The notes under the pieces were generated by a model that saw only the letters and a program-made list of their open reading frames with translations, was not told where the DNA came from and did no database searches. DNA of 27,364 nucleotides. Source: Bacteroidia bacterium. Its GTDB lineage: Bacteria > Bacteroidota > Bacteroidia > AKYH767-A > OLB10. Positions 7,235 through 15,921 of this stretch are shown here, one piece after another; within the stretch, counting starts at the first letter, position 1, and each line of letters starts with the position of its first letter. The position numbers and the translations under genes were made by a program. Where the stretch lies: positions 1-27,364 of the forward strand of contig JANWID010000007.1 of assembly GCA_025450095.1 (NCBI GenBank), read 5' to 3'.

Positions 7235-8359
7235 ATGACAATTCAAATTGTTCCCGTCACCGGCGCTGACATGCTGCGGGAGTTCATATACCTTCCTTCC
7301 CGTCTCCACTCAGAATATCCTGATTTTGTACCACCGCTTTACCGCGATGAATTCGATTTTCATAACCCGGAAAAAAACGCTGCGCTTCATCAGAGTGAAT
7401 GCGTCCGTCTCCTTGCCATCCAGGACAATAAAACTGTCGGACGGATCATGGGGATCATTTTTCACCCCTGGAATGAAAAAATGAAGACGAGGCAGGCACG
7501 TTTTTTCCAGCTCGACTGCATCCCGAATGCAGAAGTTTCTGGTCGCTTGCTGGGATCTATTGAAAACTGGGCAAGGGAAAAAGGCATGAATGAGGTCATT
7601 GGTTCATTTGGCTTTTCTGATAAAGACCCACAAGGCATCCAGGTTTCAGGCTTTGAGTATCCACCTGTGATTGCATCGGTTAGCCACCAGCCTTACCTGG
7701 CTAATCTGGTTTCAGCTGCTGGTTATCAAAAACACAAAGATTGCGTGAGCTATCGGGTTCCAATCACCATGGAAATGCCCGAAATATATAGCAGGATTCA
7801 CAGCAGGATTTTCGAAAATAACCGTTTACGCCTGGTTGAATTCAATAAACGAAGTCAACTCCGCACCTTTTTTGTTCCGGTTATGGAGCTTATGAATCAA
7901 GCTTATCGCGATATTTTTGGGTTTGTGAATATGACTCCCGAAGAGATCCATAAAATGGCCCGGCAATATCTTCCGATAATAGATCCTACGCTCGTAAAAA
8001 TTATAACCAACGACCAAAACCAGCCCGTAGCATTTGTTATCGCGATGGCTAACCTCAGTGAAGGCCTTCGAAAAGCCCGTGGGAAACTGTTACCTTTTGG
8101 TTTCATACATGTTTTAACAGCTATGCGTCGTTCCAGGCAGCTCGACCTACTGTTAGGTGCAGTGGCTTCCGCCGGGCGTGGCAGAGGCCTGGATGTAATG
8201 TTGGGTATGGCACTTATGAAAACAGCCTGTAAAAAGGGGTTTTTATTTATGGATAGTCACCTCATCCTGGAAGAAAACCACCTGATGCGAGCTGAAATGC
8301 GGAAGCTTGGGGGTATACATCATAAAACTTACAGGATATTCAGGAAACTGCTGGCCTGA
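7235..8359 (+). CDS. GNAT-fold N-acetyltransferase-like protein, substrate unknown
   Basis: A 374-residue soluble protein without signal peptide or membrane segments. The N-terminal part (FIYLPSRLHSEYPDFVPPLYRDE, then a region with TVGRIMGIIFHPWNEK at about 67-82) and the middle SFGFSDKDPQGIQVSGFEYPP match a widespread family annotated as GNAT N-acetyltransferase or hypothetical, found in Bacteroidota and other phyla. The later part (RGRGLDVMLGMALMKTACKKG, then SHLILEENHLMRAEMRKLGG) resembles the acetyl-CoA-binding turn and last strands of a GNAT domain. The ATG at 7235 matches the family N-terminus; a frame running 45 residues further upstream has no family-like sequence and is rejected. It stands alone between two signalling/surface regions. 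The reaction and substrate are not known. Confidence 0.8.
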   Translation: MTIQIVPVTGADMLREFIYLPSRLHSEYPDFVPPLYRDEFDFHNPEKNAALHQSECVRLLAIQDNKTVGRIMGIIFHPWNEKMKTRQARFFQLDCIPNAEVSGRLLGSIENWAREKGMNEVIGSFGFSDKDPQGIQVSGFEYPPVIASVSHQPYLANLVSAAGYQKHKDCVSYRVPITMEMPEIYSRIHSRIFENNRLRLVEFNKRSQLRTFFVPVMELMNQAYRDIFGFVNMTPEEIHKMARQYLPIIDPTLVKIITNDQNQPVAFVIAMANLSEGLRKARGKLLPFGFIHVLTAMRRSRQLDLLLGAVASAGRGRGLDVMLGMALMKTACKKGFLFMDSHLILEENHLMRAEMRKLGGIHHKTYRIFRKLLA

Positions 8360-8391
8360 TCCTCTTAAGCCCTCATTGTCCATTATTTTAC

Positions 8392-8399
8392 TAATTTTG
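8392..8399 (+). promoter_or_regulatory. TAnnTTTG -7 box ahead of the NarL-type regulator
   Basis: TAATTTTG at 8392-8399 fits the Bacteroidota -7 consensus exactly. A TTG at 8376-8378 is too close (13-base spacer) to be a good -33 element. The leader to the ATG at 8489 would be about 85 bases. Confidence 0.4.
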
Positions 8400-8443
8400 C
8401 AGCGGGAGAGATCGTTAGCGGTCAGAATATTATTTGTAACGCA

Positions 8444-8474
8444 TTGTTCATGATGCTCTTTTTTCAATGAACAA
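8444..8474 (+). promoter_or_regulatory. Leader hairpin upstream of the NarL-type regulator
   Basis: TTGTTCAT (8444-8451) pairs perfectly with ATGAACAA (8467-8474) around a 15-base T-rich loop, ending 14 bases before the start codon. It may affect translation initiation of the regulator. It does not look like a terminator. Confidence 0.35.
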
Positions 8475-8488
8475 ATAACAGTACCACA

Positions 8489-9139
8489 ATGACAAAAGAA
8501 AAAGCCTGTGTTTTAATAGTTGATGATCATGTAATCATCCGCAGAGGGATGAAATTTATCCTGGAAAGTAATTTCGGGATTGCAGAATTCCTGGAAACAG
8601 AATCCTGCATCGGCCTTCTGGAAACTATGGCATCGAAAAATGTTACGCACATCGTTCTCGATATGCAGCTGAATGACGGTAATGTAATTGAAGTTCTTTC
8701 CGACCTCATCAATAAATATCCCGAAGTGAAGATCCTTGTTTATACTATGAGTCCGGAAGAAATTTTCGGAGCCCGTATGATGGGTATGGGTGTTGCCGGT
8801 TTCTTAAACAAACAGGCTAACGAAAAGGAAGTGATCCATGCACTGGATTTGTTTTTCAGAGGCCAGAAATATTACAGTCAGCTCGTGAAGGACCAGATCA
8901 CCAACTCACAGGGACAGGATTCGAAAGGTGATCCGTTTAGAGAATTGTCTGATCGTGAAATCACTGTTATGAGTTACCTTTTGAAAGGTGAAGGAATCAA
9001 AGATATCAGCAGCCGGTTAAATATTAAATCATCAACGGTAGCCACTTTTAAGGCCAGGATTTACAACAAACTGGGAGTTTCCAATGTCATTGATCTGAAA
9101 AACCTGGCTGAAATTTATAAATTCCGTCAGCCTTCCTGA
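8489..9139 (+). CDS. NarL/LuxR-family response regulator
   Basis: A 216-residue two-domain regulator. The receiver (about 5-125) has the acidic pair D12/D13, phospho-accepting Asp58 (VLDMQLNDG), Thr86 and Lys108 (FLNKQ). The C-terminal LuxR-type HTH (about 152-212) shows the usual LSDREITVMSYLLKGEGIKD and SSTVATFKARIYNKLGV patterns. It binds DNA in the cytoplasm, presumably as a phosphorylation-induced dimer. The next gene on the same strand, 13 bases downstream, encodes a sensor kinase without a receiver; the two form a likely operon and cognate pair. The ATG at 8489 has no Shine-Dalgarno. Target genes cannot be told from the sequence. Confidence 0.93.
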   Translation: MTKEKACVLIVDDHVIIRRGMKFILESNFGIAEFLETESCIGLLETMASKNVTHIVLDMQLNDGNVIEVLSDLINKYPEVKILVYTMSPEEIFGARMMGMGVAGFLNKQANEKEVIHALDLFFRGQKYYSQLVKDQITNSQGQDSKGDPFRELSDREITVMSYLLKGEGIKDISSRLNIKSSTVATFKARIYNKLGVSNVIDLKNLAEIYKFRQPS

Positions 9140-9152
9140 CTTCAGCAGCTTA

Positions 9153-12100
9153 ATGATCCGGGCAACAGCGAGCAGAAAAATCAATATTAAGCGGATTTTC
9201 TCCGGAATTTTCTTTGCCTTTTCACTGATCTTAATTCATCCGTATTTCGCCTGGTCACAATCGGCTGAACCTTTTACTATCAAACATTATAATTCCACTA
9301 ACGGGTTACCTCAGAATACCGTAAGGTCAATAGCCATGGATAACGATCGTTTCCTGTGGATGACCACTGAAGAGGGATTGGTGCGGTTTGACGGACGTAA
9401 TTTTAAAGTTTACAATCAGAATAACCACCCGGGAATTAATAACGACAGGTTCCGATTTATCTTACGGACACTGGATAATCAGCTCGTAGTATCGGAACTT
9501 TCTGGATCTGCTTTCCTGCTGAAAAATGGAAATGCAAAGCAAATTCGAAATGGAAATATTACCAATCCAATAAAATATCATGTAAAGGGAATTATTCCTG
9601 ATACTTCTTTTTACCTGAAAAGTTTATTCCGGAAATTCGATTTCATAGCCGATTCGGAATTGCCGCTGACTTCAGTTTACATTATCGAACTTCCCGGAAA
9701 ATCGCATGGAGTATTTCTCAACAATGGAAAATTATTGCGGATTTTTAATGGAAAAAGAATTTTCAGGGATATTCGAATTCCACAGGAACAACCGAATAAT
9801 TTTTTCACTTTGAATGGTTCACCGTATTTTTTTGACAAACACAAAAACCTCTTTCACATCAATACACGAACTCAGGAGATAAGCAGTGTAAGAGTTTCCG
9901 GAAGTTTATCCAACCCCGATTTTAACTCGATATTCCTTACAGATAATTTAATCTGGAATCCTGTTTACAAGGAAGTCTATTATAAAAAAGATAATACACT
10001 GTATAAGCTCGATTCACCAGCCAATCCTTTATTATTGTTTTCTTCAGTCATCACCACTCAGCTTCCTTCTAATTGTAAAATTCTTGATGTGTTGCTGGAT
10101 GAAAAGTCCCAAAGTTATTTCATTGGGACTGATACAAAAGGCTTTTACATTTTCAAAAATAATAAATTAAAAACATTTGTGCTTGATAGTGGTACAGGTG
10201 TTCAGTCAAATGCATTTTACAGTCAGTGCGAAATTGACAGTAACACTGCTTTCGCAGGTACTAATTTTGAATTTACTATTGACGGCGGAAAAAAATCCAA
10301 ACTGCCGGTTTTAAATACAGGTCAGGAATGCCTGATCAGGGATGAACAAAACCGGATATATTTTGCAAAATATAATATCCTGACGTATTATGATCTCACA
10401 AATGGCACTTCAGCATCAATACCCACAATTCCAATTGCCGAATATTATTCCTTTGAAAAAGATGGCGACTCTATACTGGTAGGTAGTAGTGAGGGGATAG
10501 GGATCCTGAAAAATCTCAAATACACACAAATTTATTTTCACAAACGACCGATCCCTAATCACAGGATTGAATTCCTGAAACGCGGACCAGATGGTAAAAT
10601 CTGGGTAGCCATGTGTAAAGGTGTCGAACAACTGGATACCAAAACCGGTAAAATGAATGTGGTTGCCGGACTTGATAATATCTGTACAAGAGTTTTATTC
10701 AGGGATGGAGATAAAATGCTTGTCGGAACCTATGGAAATGGATTTTACATCTGGCAAAACGGAAAAGTTGTGAAAATGCCATTTGACAAAAACCAATACC
10801 TGTCGCATGTTCATAGCTTCTTTATTGATAAAAAAAATTATTTATGGATGTCAACCAACAATGGATTGTTTCGCACCCATTATAATAACATCCTGAACTT
10901 TCTGAAAGATCAGAATTATAAAATCAGCTATGAATATTTTGGGAATGATGACGGGATCCTCAACACCGAATTTAACGGAGGTTGTACACCACCTTATATT
11001 CTTTTGAAAAATGGATACCTGTCGTATCCAAGTATGGAAGGCCTTGTTTGGCTGAAGCCAGAAGACGTACCGGATTCGGATCCATCTGAGAATATCCTGA
11101 TTGATGAACTCATTGTCGACCGGATTAAATTTCCACTGGATTCAAATTTCATGATTCCTTCCGATCATGAAATGATTGAAATTCACTTCGCAACTCCATA
11201 TTGGGGAAATGAAGAAAATCTCAACCTGGAATACAAGTTGGAAGGGTTAAACAGTTCCTGGACGCCGATTAATCCGAAGGAAGATCGCTTACGGTTTTCA
11301 AATCTTTCTTCAGGCTCATACAGATTCCTGATCCGGAAAGAATATAAATCCGGAGAAAATTCTTATTTAGAATCGGAAATGCATTTTTATGTGGAGAAAA
11401 AATTTTATGAAACAACTGGTTTCATTCTCCTTGCTGTTACACTTGGGGCTTGCCTTATCTACCTGTTGATGATTTTAAATTCAAGAAGAATCATCAGGGA
11501 GAACCTGGAGCTGGAGAAGAAAATTACTGACCGAACCAATGAGCTGAAAGACGTGAACATTCAGCTCCAGGAAAACTTCCGTCAACTGGCTGTGCAGGAA
11601 AATTTCCTCAGGGAATCAATATCCGTAAAAAACCAACTGATCTCAATTATTTCGCACGACATCATTACACCTTTGAAGTTTATTTCCATGGTATCGCGTA
11701 TTTCAAAAAGAAATCCTGAAATACTGAATAAGGACAAACTTGTTGAAAGCATGAAGGATATTGAATTCGCTTCCGATAAACTTTATAACAATGCAAGCAA
11801 TATCCTGAACTGGATGAAATTCCAGAATAACCGTATCGTTCCCAAGATGGATCATATCGCCTTACATGATTTCATCCACGAAATAACCGAACCTTTACTT
11901 GGAATGGCGGAAGCAAAAGAAATTGCTATCGTGAACCATGTTCCGGAAGAAGATATCATTGTATCCGACCGAACCCTGCTGATGATTATCCTTCAGAATA
12001 TAATTTCTAATGCAATAAAGTACACGAATAACGGGAAAGTAACAGTAAGCACCAGCGAAGGTGGAAAATATTACCTGATCACTGTTGCTGATAATGGTAT

Positions 12101-12308
12101 TGGAATGAGTGCTGAAGTAAAGAAAATGGTTAATAATATCATTTATCACAAAATGCAGCTAACATCAGTGCAGGCAGATAAAAAGGAAACAGGTAATCAG
12201 CTGGGTTATTTTATCATCACCGATTTCCTTCACCTTTTGAGTGGTACCATTGAAGTTGAAAGTAATCCCGGTATCGGTACATCCGTTACTATCGGCATTC
12301 CTCACTGA
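9153..12308 (+). CDS. Propeller sensor histidine kinase (Reg_prop, Y_Y_Y, HisKA), no receiver
   Basis: A 1051-residue inner-membrane sensor. Residues 1-36 are a signal peptide or anchor. About 40-650 is a periplasmic beta-propeller region made of repeats such as NGLPQNTVRSIAMDNDRFLW and GLVRFDG, closing with NGYLSYPSMEGLVWLKPEDV. A Y_Y_Y-type Ig fold spans about 674-749, a transmembrane helix about 755-776, and a coiled coil about 780-830. HisKA follows with His835 in ISHDIITPLKF, and an N box at about 945-959 (NIISNAIKYT), G1 at about 979-986 (ADNGIGMS). The F box is not recognisable and G2 is degenerate (GNQLGYFII instead of GxGLGL). The layout resembles the sensor half of hybrid two-component systems of Bacteroidota, but it lacks a receiver and an AraC-type output. 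It pairs with the NarL-type regulator 13 bases upstream. Such propellers often sense glycans in polysaccharide loci; no such locus is in the window, so the ligand is unknown. Confidence 0.92.
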   Translation: MIRATASRKINIKRIFSGIFFAFSLILIHPYFAWSQSAEPFTIKHYNSTNGLPQNTVRSIAMDNDRFLWMTTEEGLVRFDGRNFKVYNQNNHPGINNDRFRFILRTLDNQLVVSELSGSAFLLKNGNAKQIRNGNITNPIKYHVKGIIPDTSFYLKSLFRKFDFIADSELPLTSVYIIELPGKSHGVFLNNGKLLRIFNGKRIFRDIRIPQEQPNNFFTLNGSPYFFDKHKNLFHINTRTQEISSVRVSGSLSNPDFNSIFLTDNLIWNPVYKEVYYKKDNTLYKLDSPANPLLLFSSVITTQLPSNCKILDVLLDEKSQSYFIGTDTKGFYIFKNNKLKTFVLDSGTGVQSNAFYSQCEIDSNTAFAGTNFEFTIDGGKKSKLPVLNTGQECLIRDEQNRIYFAKYNILTYYDLTNGTSASIPTIPIAEYYSFEKDGDSILVGSSEGIGILKNLKYTQIYFHKRPIPNHRIEFLKRGPDGKIWVAMCKGVEQLDTKTGKMNVVAGLDNICTRVLFRDGDKMLVGTYGNGFYIWQNGKVVKMPFDKNQYLSHVHSFFIDKKNYLWMSTNNGLFRTHYNNILNFLKDQNYKISYEYFGNDDGILNTEFNGGCTPPYILLKNGYLSYPSMEGLVWLKPEDVPDSDPSENILIDELIVDRIKFPLDSNFMIPSDHEMIEIHFATPYWGNEENLNLEYKLEGLNSSWTPINPKEDRLRFSNLSSGSYRFLIRKEYKSGENSYLESEMHFYVEKKFYETTGFILLAVTLGACLIYLLMILNSRRIIRENLELEKKITDRTNELKDVNIQLQENFRQLAVQENFLRESISVKNQLISIISHDIITPLKFISMVSRISKRNPEILNKDKLVESMKDIEFASDKLYNNASNILNWMKFQNNRIVPKMDHIALHDFIHEITEPLLGMAEAKEIAIVNHVPEEDIIVSDRTLLMIILQNIISNAIKYTNNGKVTVSTSEGGKYYLITVADNGIGMSAEVKKMVNNIIYHKMQLTSVQADKKETGNQLGYFIITDFLHLLSGTIEVESNPGIGTSVTIGIPH

Positions 12309-12404
12309 TCATACGAGTTCACTTGAGATTGAATTTTTAATTTGATATTTCCCCGTTATTCCTCGCAGGCAGTGCTAAAGTCCATCTTTTATACGTTCAG
12401 AACC

Positions 12405-12420
12405 CCCGGCCTGAAGGCGG
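12405..12420. repeat. Degenerate palindrome in the convergent gap 12309-12541
   Basis: The 233-base gap between the convergent kinase and lipoprotein genes holds no convincing gene. CCCGGCCTGAAGGCGG contains GCCT-GA-AGGC, a small GC-rich stem that looks like a worn copy of a palindromic intergenic repeat. I see no stem with a T tract in this gap, so how the two converging transcripts end is not visible. Confidence 0.3.
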
Positions 12421-12541
12421 AATTAAAATGAAGGTGCACTTATTTTCAATTTTGAATTCGGATTCAAAAGACACATTGACATCAGTCAGCTTGAGAATAC
12501 TTCAAAGCTCGATTGCTTACCCCCGATCTCTAATATGTTCG

Positions 12542-13201
12542 TCACTTTTGTTTAAGGGCAGTTTTCCCGATTTCCCTTACTAACATCGCGGTATATTCTT
12601 TACAAAAAGCATCCAGGTTTGCGGGATTAGTGGCTTCCGACTGAACCGACCACAGGAGAATACCTGACTCCAGGTCGTACAGGTTGCTTTCCAGGAAGTA
12701 CGTATGATCGGTGGTGTAATAACCTTCTGAATAAACGATTGGAGTATAATAGTTATAGTAATGGTAAAAATTTCCGTAATAATCATATACCATCGGCGTA
12801 TAGGCTACGCTGCTTTCCACATAACGCGTATCACTTTCTTTCTTTAGCGGCACCACTGTGAAAATAACATCGCATTCCGCCTTTTTAATTTTTTCAAGCA
12901 ACACTTCTTTATTTGGAATATTATCCTTTGAAAATGTATAAGGAAATATATCGGTGCTTTTCACCACGTTGAATCCACGATCGACAGCAGCAAGGGCAAT
13001 ATTCATTTCCAATTGCGATTTCACTTCGAATTTTTCCGCTAATGCGATTATGAATATCCTGTTATATTTTTTTGTTCCTGCTTTTTCTTTATTCACCCAG
13101 CTTCCCGTAACCTTCAATGATGGAGCACAAGCGGAAACTGCAAACAATACCAGAAGTAAGATCGAATATTTTATTTTCAGTGTAGTTAAAATAATTTTCA
13201 T
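12542..13201 (-). CDS. Tyr-rich outer-membrane lipoprotein, DUF4136-like
   Basis: A 219-residue lipoprotein. The signal peptide ends in the lipobox VSAC with Cys25 as the lipidated residue. A mixed alpha/beta domain follows (about 45-130). A strongly Tyr-rich segment spans about 134-168 (16 Tyr), followed by ESNLYDLESGILLWSVQSEA. The overall plan (lipobox, SWVNKEKAGTKKYNRIFIIAL-like first strand, aromatic linker, later strand) resembles the DUF4136 lipoprotein encoded at 13901-14527, so the two may be diverged paralogues; I do not recognise a function. The ATG at 13201 gives a normal lipoprotein signal; the in-frame ATG at 13231 would add 10 residues and lie inside a terminator hairpin, so it is rejected. 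It is the last gene of a three-gene minus-strand cluster and sits just after that terminator. Confidence 0.8.
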   Translation of the reverse strand: MKIILTTLKIKYSILLLVLFAVSACAPSLKVTGSWVNKEKAGTKKYNRIFIIALAEKFEVKSQLEMNIALAAVDRGFNVVKSTDIFPYTFSKDNIPNKEVLLEKIKKAECDVIFTVVPLKKESDTRYVESSVAYTPMVYDYYGNFYHYYNYYTPIVYSEGYYTTDHTYFLESNLYDLESGILLWSVQSEATNPANLDAFCKEYTAMLVREIGKTALKQK

Positions 13202-13210
13202 TTTTTCAGA

Positions 13211-13243
13211 TATAAAAAAGGGATGTAACATTTACATCCCTTT
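13211..13243 (-). terminator. Intrinsic terminator after the outer-membrane barrel gene
   Basis: Read on the minus strand, a perfect 12-bp stem (13243-13232 with 13228-13217) around a 3-base loop is followed by a run of T (13219 down to about 13211). This is a textbook Rho-independent terminator 22 bases after the stop codon of the gene at 13266-13880. It ends only about 10 bases before the start of the next minus-strand gene, which must depend on read-through or an unseen promoter. Confidence 0.8.
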
Positions 13244-13265
13244 ATGATTCACATTTTATTTCTTC

Positions 13266-13880
13266 TTAAAATCCCCATGCAAGACCAATGTTCGCACCTA
13301 TGTAATCACGTGCTTTGGTCTCTTTGGTTTCAAATGCAAAGTGATATTTACCCGACACCAGGATTCCAAGACCTCCGGGCAATTTAAAAATCGCACCTAT
13401 TTCGGGTTTCAGTGCAAAGTGCCATGTGTCGGCAGTGAATGCCCAGGTACCCATGTCCAGCTCGGAACTGCTGAAGATGGTTCCGATTCCGAGGCCTGCA
13501 TAGGGTATGAAATTTTCGCCGGGAAGAATGTAATAATTGGCGGATGCCAGCATCGGAACGGTACTGCAATAACGGAATTGCTTGCCGCTGATTGACTCTG
13601 TTTCTTTAACATAGGTAGCATAATCTTTTTCTTCATACCAGGAATTCCATCCGAGTTCTATTCCTACTCCAATGTTATCTGTAACCAGGTGATGGTATTC
13701 AAATGTGGCACCGGCGAAACTTCCCAGGGAAATAAAATCATTAAAATCACCAGTGCTGAATCCCATGGAATATTGAAACTGGTAAACATTAGAACCCATA
13801 CCTCCTATACTTTCCTGAGCTACTGCCGGTTTAATAAACAGGCAGGCTAATATTATGATTGAAAACAAAATTCTTTTCAT
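13266..13880 (-). CDS. Outer-membrane beta-barrel protein (porin-like, small)
   Basis: A 204-residue exported protein. Residues 1-21 are a signal peptide ending at AVAQ. The rest alternates polar and hydrophobic/aromatic residues in strands typical of an OmpA/OmpW-like small barrel: GATFEYHHLVTDNIGVGIELGWNSW, NFIPYAGLGIGTIF, WHFALKPEIGAIFKL, GILVSGKYHFAF, YIGANIGLAWGF. The C-terminal Phe is the usual signal for barrel assembly. It matches the broad 'outer membrane beta-barrel protein' class of Bacteroidota; substrate or function cannot be deduced. It lies 20 bases downstream of the DUF4136 lipoprotein gene, likely in the same transcript, and is followed by an intrinsic terminator. Confidence 0.85.
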   Translation of the reverse strand: MKRILFSIIILACLFIKPAVAQESIGGMGSNVYQFQYSMGFSTGDFNDFISLGSFAGATFEYHHLVTDNIGVGIELGWNSWYEEKDYATYVKETESISGKQFRYCSTVPMLASANYYILPGENFIPYAGLGIGTIFSSSELDMGTWAFTADTWHFALKPEIGAIFKLPGGLGILVSGKYHFAFETKETKARDYIGANIGLAWGF

Positions 13881-13900
13881 AGGACAAAATCTTTTATCTG

Positions 13901-14527
13901 TTAAGGATGTAAATATTGTGATTGTGAGAAGGCCTGATCAATGGATCGCTTAATCCTGCCGTTATAATCGGTAGAAGTTCCTTCCAGCACACCGTTAATT
14001 AACCCGGTCCATGCAGCTTCCTGCTTATCACTCGGGTTAAAGTTTTTGTTATCGATCAACGACATAATAATAGTTCCGGTAGTATAGCTGGTTACAATAG
14101 GATACGGATAATACCAACCGCCATAGTAAGGAGGATAATACCATCCATAATAATAACCCCAATAGTCGTAGTAATAGGAAATATTAGTGATCTCGACAGC
14201 GCTGGGAAATAATACCAGGTCTGCCGCATCGCGATCGGGGATACGTTGATAACCCCGTGATGCCATATTACTGGCGATTTGGTTGAGAATAGTAACAGCA
14301 TAAGCGGGATTGACGAATTCGAGATCTCCTCCGTCAATTACCGAACCGGTGAGTTTTACAACCGAATCGGGCATTGCATAAGTTTTTTTACCGCTGAAAT
14401 TAAACTGATCATCGTAGTTGGTATATACGATGTCGTACTCATCAACATAATCCGGCCCATCCGGATAACAACCTGCAAGGGTAACCACTATGCACAGCAG
14501 CAACACTTTGAACAAATTTTTTTTCAT
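13901..14527 (-). CDS. DUF4136-type lipoprotein with aromatic-rich segment
   Basis: A 208-residue lipoprotein: signal peptide with lipobox LAGC and Cys20. The body matches the DUF4136 plan: an early YDIVYTNYDDQFNFSGKKTY strand, helix LNQIASNMASRGYQRI, strand ADLVLFPSAVEI, then a loop at about 118-148 that is nearly all Tyr, Trp, Gly and Pro (15 Tyr, 3 Trp), then GTIIMSLIDNKNF and AAWTGLINGVLE. Family members are predicted outer-membrane lipoproteins; none has a function I can name. It is the first gene of the minus-strand cluster with the barrel protein, and a -7 box lies about 50 bases upstream. The position of the aromatic loop mirrors that in the lipoprotein at 12542-13201. Confidence 0.88.
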   Translation of the reverse strand: MKKNLFKVLLLCIVVTLAGCYPDGPDYVDEYDIVYTNYDDQFNFSGKKTYAMPDSVVKLTGSVIDGGDLEFVNPAYAVTILNQIASNMASRGYQRIPDRDAADLVLFPSAVEITNISYYYDYWGYYYGWYYPPYYGGWYYPYPIVTSYTTGTIIMSLIDNKNFNPSDKQEAAWTGLINGVLEGTSTDYNGRIKRSIDQAFSQSQYLHP

Positions 14528-14576
14528 AGAATGAAAGTTTAAGAATGATGAATTAGAATAGTTCCGATTACAGCTT

Positions 14577-14584
14577 CAAATTTA
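14577..14584 (-). promoter_or_regulatory. TAnnTTTG -7 box for the lipoprotein-barrel cluster
   Basis: On the minus strand the site reads TAAATTTG, a full match to the Bacteroidota -7 consensus, about 50 bases before the ATG at 14527. No good TTG is found about 20 bases further upstream. The rest of the gap 14528-14714 is AT-rich with no clear terminator for the sulfotransferase gene. Confidence 0.45.
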
Positions 14585-14714
14585 CACGAAATAAATTACT
14601 TAGTGTAAAAATTATATGTGATACAGTTCATACTTAAGTCAGGACCCGGGAATTATATTTTATAAATTCAATTTATTGATTAGCAATTAATTAAATCCGG
14701 TTTATTGGTTAATT

Positions 14715-15836
14715 TCACGGCAGCCCGGAAACAACTTCAGCGGGCATTTCATAATTCCACTTTTTCATGTACTCACTCCATTCAAGATTAAACCGATTCA
14801 TCATTTCAGGTGAGATTCTATAAGTATTCCTGGAATAACCCTTCTGGCTTTTTAAAAATGCCTTCAAGTGCGCAATAGCAGGCGTTATGTCTTCTTTAAA
14901 TAGTTTCGTGTATAAATTATGGCAGGACAACATAGGATCTTTTTCAAAATCCTCAAAGCGTATCTCCACGAGATTTTCTTCTGGTATCAGGTGTTTCTGG
15001 CTTTCATAAGCATCCATAAAAAGTCTGAAATTATCCAGGATCATATTGTCTATCGTTTCAGCACTCACCGGATGAAACCATAACGTAGGTAACAATGCCT
15101 GGAAGAATTTACGGCAACTCAGGAAAACAGTAACAGGGTTCCTGTATATGAAAATAAACTTTGCATCCGGGAAAATTCGAAGTAGTGCAGGTATACGTGC
15201 TGTATTCACCGGGTTCTTCAGGATGGCACGGCTTCCTTTTGAATAGATCATCGCTTTGGCGATAAGTTGCCAGTAAGTGCGATCCCAGTTTCTGATTTTG
15301 TTTTCGTTTACATCGGAAACAGATTCCCGGTAATATTCAATATAACGTTCCGGGAAATAGAAATAATGATAAAATGATGCCGTAGTCAGGTTGCTTAAAG
15401 CGAATTCATCTTCCTGTGGCAGATCAACACCCAGCTTTACATTATCTGAAGGCCGCTTTTCAGGCATGTTGGCTTTCATGAAATTCTTAAAAATAAAACT
15501 ACTGGCCAGGTTGTTTGGAAATACCGAATGATAGGTGGTTACAAATCCTGCTCCGGGCGCGGCACATAACAGGTTGTGCAAAAACGTTGTGCCGCTTCGC
15601 CAGTGTCCCAGAATAAATAATGGTGGCTTTTCAAAACGGTATCGCTTAACCTTTCGGTTATACACGAGGAATTCCCAGAAATGAAATGGTGTTGAAATTA
15701 AAATGATAACGAATGTCAGAAATACTATAAGGAAGTATCCGGGCGCTATCTTTTTCCCTCGCCACGTTACCCTGATAAAATTAACGAGATCGGAACCTAT
15801 AAGCGTTGATATCGGTGGGATCCTGAATTCACTCAT
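14715..15836 (-). CDS. Membrane-anchored sulfotransferase
   Basis: A 373-residue protein. One hydrophobic stretch (about 33-50) anchors it, with the catalytic domain following. The 5'-phosphosulfate loop is GHWRSGTTFLHNL (77-89), and the 3'-phosphate-binding region is FIYRNPVTVFLSCRKFF (229-245) with Arg232 and Ser240. KNPVNTARIPALLRIFPDAKF (207-227) precedes it as in sulfotransferase family 3-type proteins. These motifs bind PAPS, the sulfate donor; the acceptor (glycan, lipid or protein) is unknown. The start at 15836 gives MSEFRIPP just before the membrane segment. It is divergent from the RND pump with 85 bases between starts, so shared regulation is possible. No sulfate-activation genes (cysDN, cysC) are nearby. 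Confidence 0.87.
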   Translation of the reverse strand: MSEFRIPPISTLIGSDLVNFIRVTWRGKKIAPGYFLIVFLTFVIILISTPFHFWEFLVYNRKVKRYRFEKPPLFILGHWRSGTTFLHNLLCAAPGAGFVTTYHSVFPNNLASSFIFKNFMKANMPEKRPSDNVKLGVDLPQEDEFALSNLTTASFYHYFYFPERYIEYYRESVSDVNENKIRNWDRTYWQLIAKAMIYSKGSRAILKNPVNTARIPALLRIFPDAKFIFIYRNPVTVFLSCRKFFQALLPTLWFHPVSAETIDNMILDNFRLFMDAYESQKHLIPEENLVEIRFEDFEKDPMLSCHNLYTKLFKEDITPAIAHLKAFLKSQKGYSRNTYRISPEMMNRFNLEWSEYMKKWNYEMPAEVVSGLP

Positions 15837-15921
15837 CCAAAGAAATTGAAGCTAAAAATAGGAATTAATATTCGTTTCCTATATTTTCACAGGATTCATT
15901 GTTATTATACATAATCATTCC

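Noticed and set aside
9153..12308. Sensor kinase considered as a full hybrid two-component protein of a polysaccharide utilisation locus
   Set aside because: The protein ends after the ATPase domain without receiver or AraC HTH, and no SusC/SusD pair or glycoside hydrolases are in the window.
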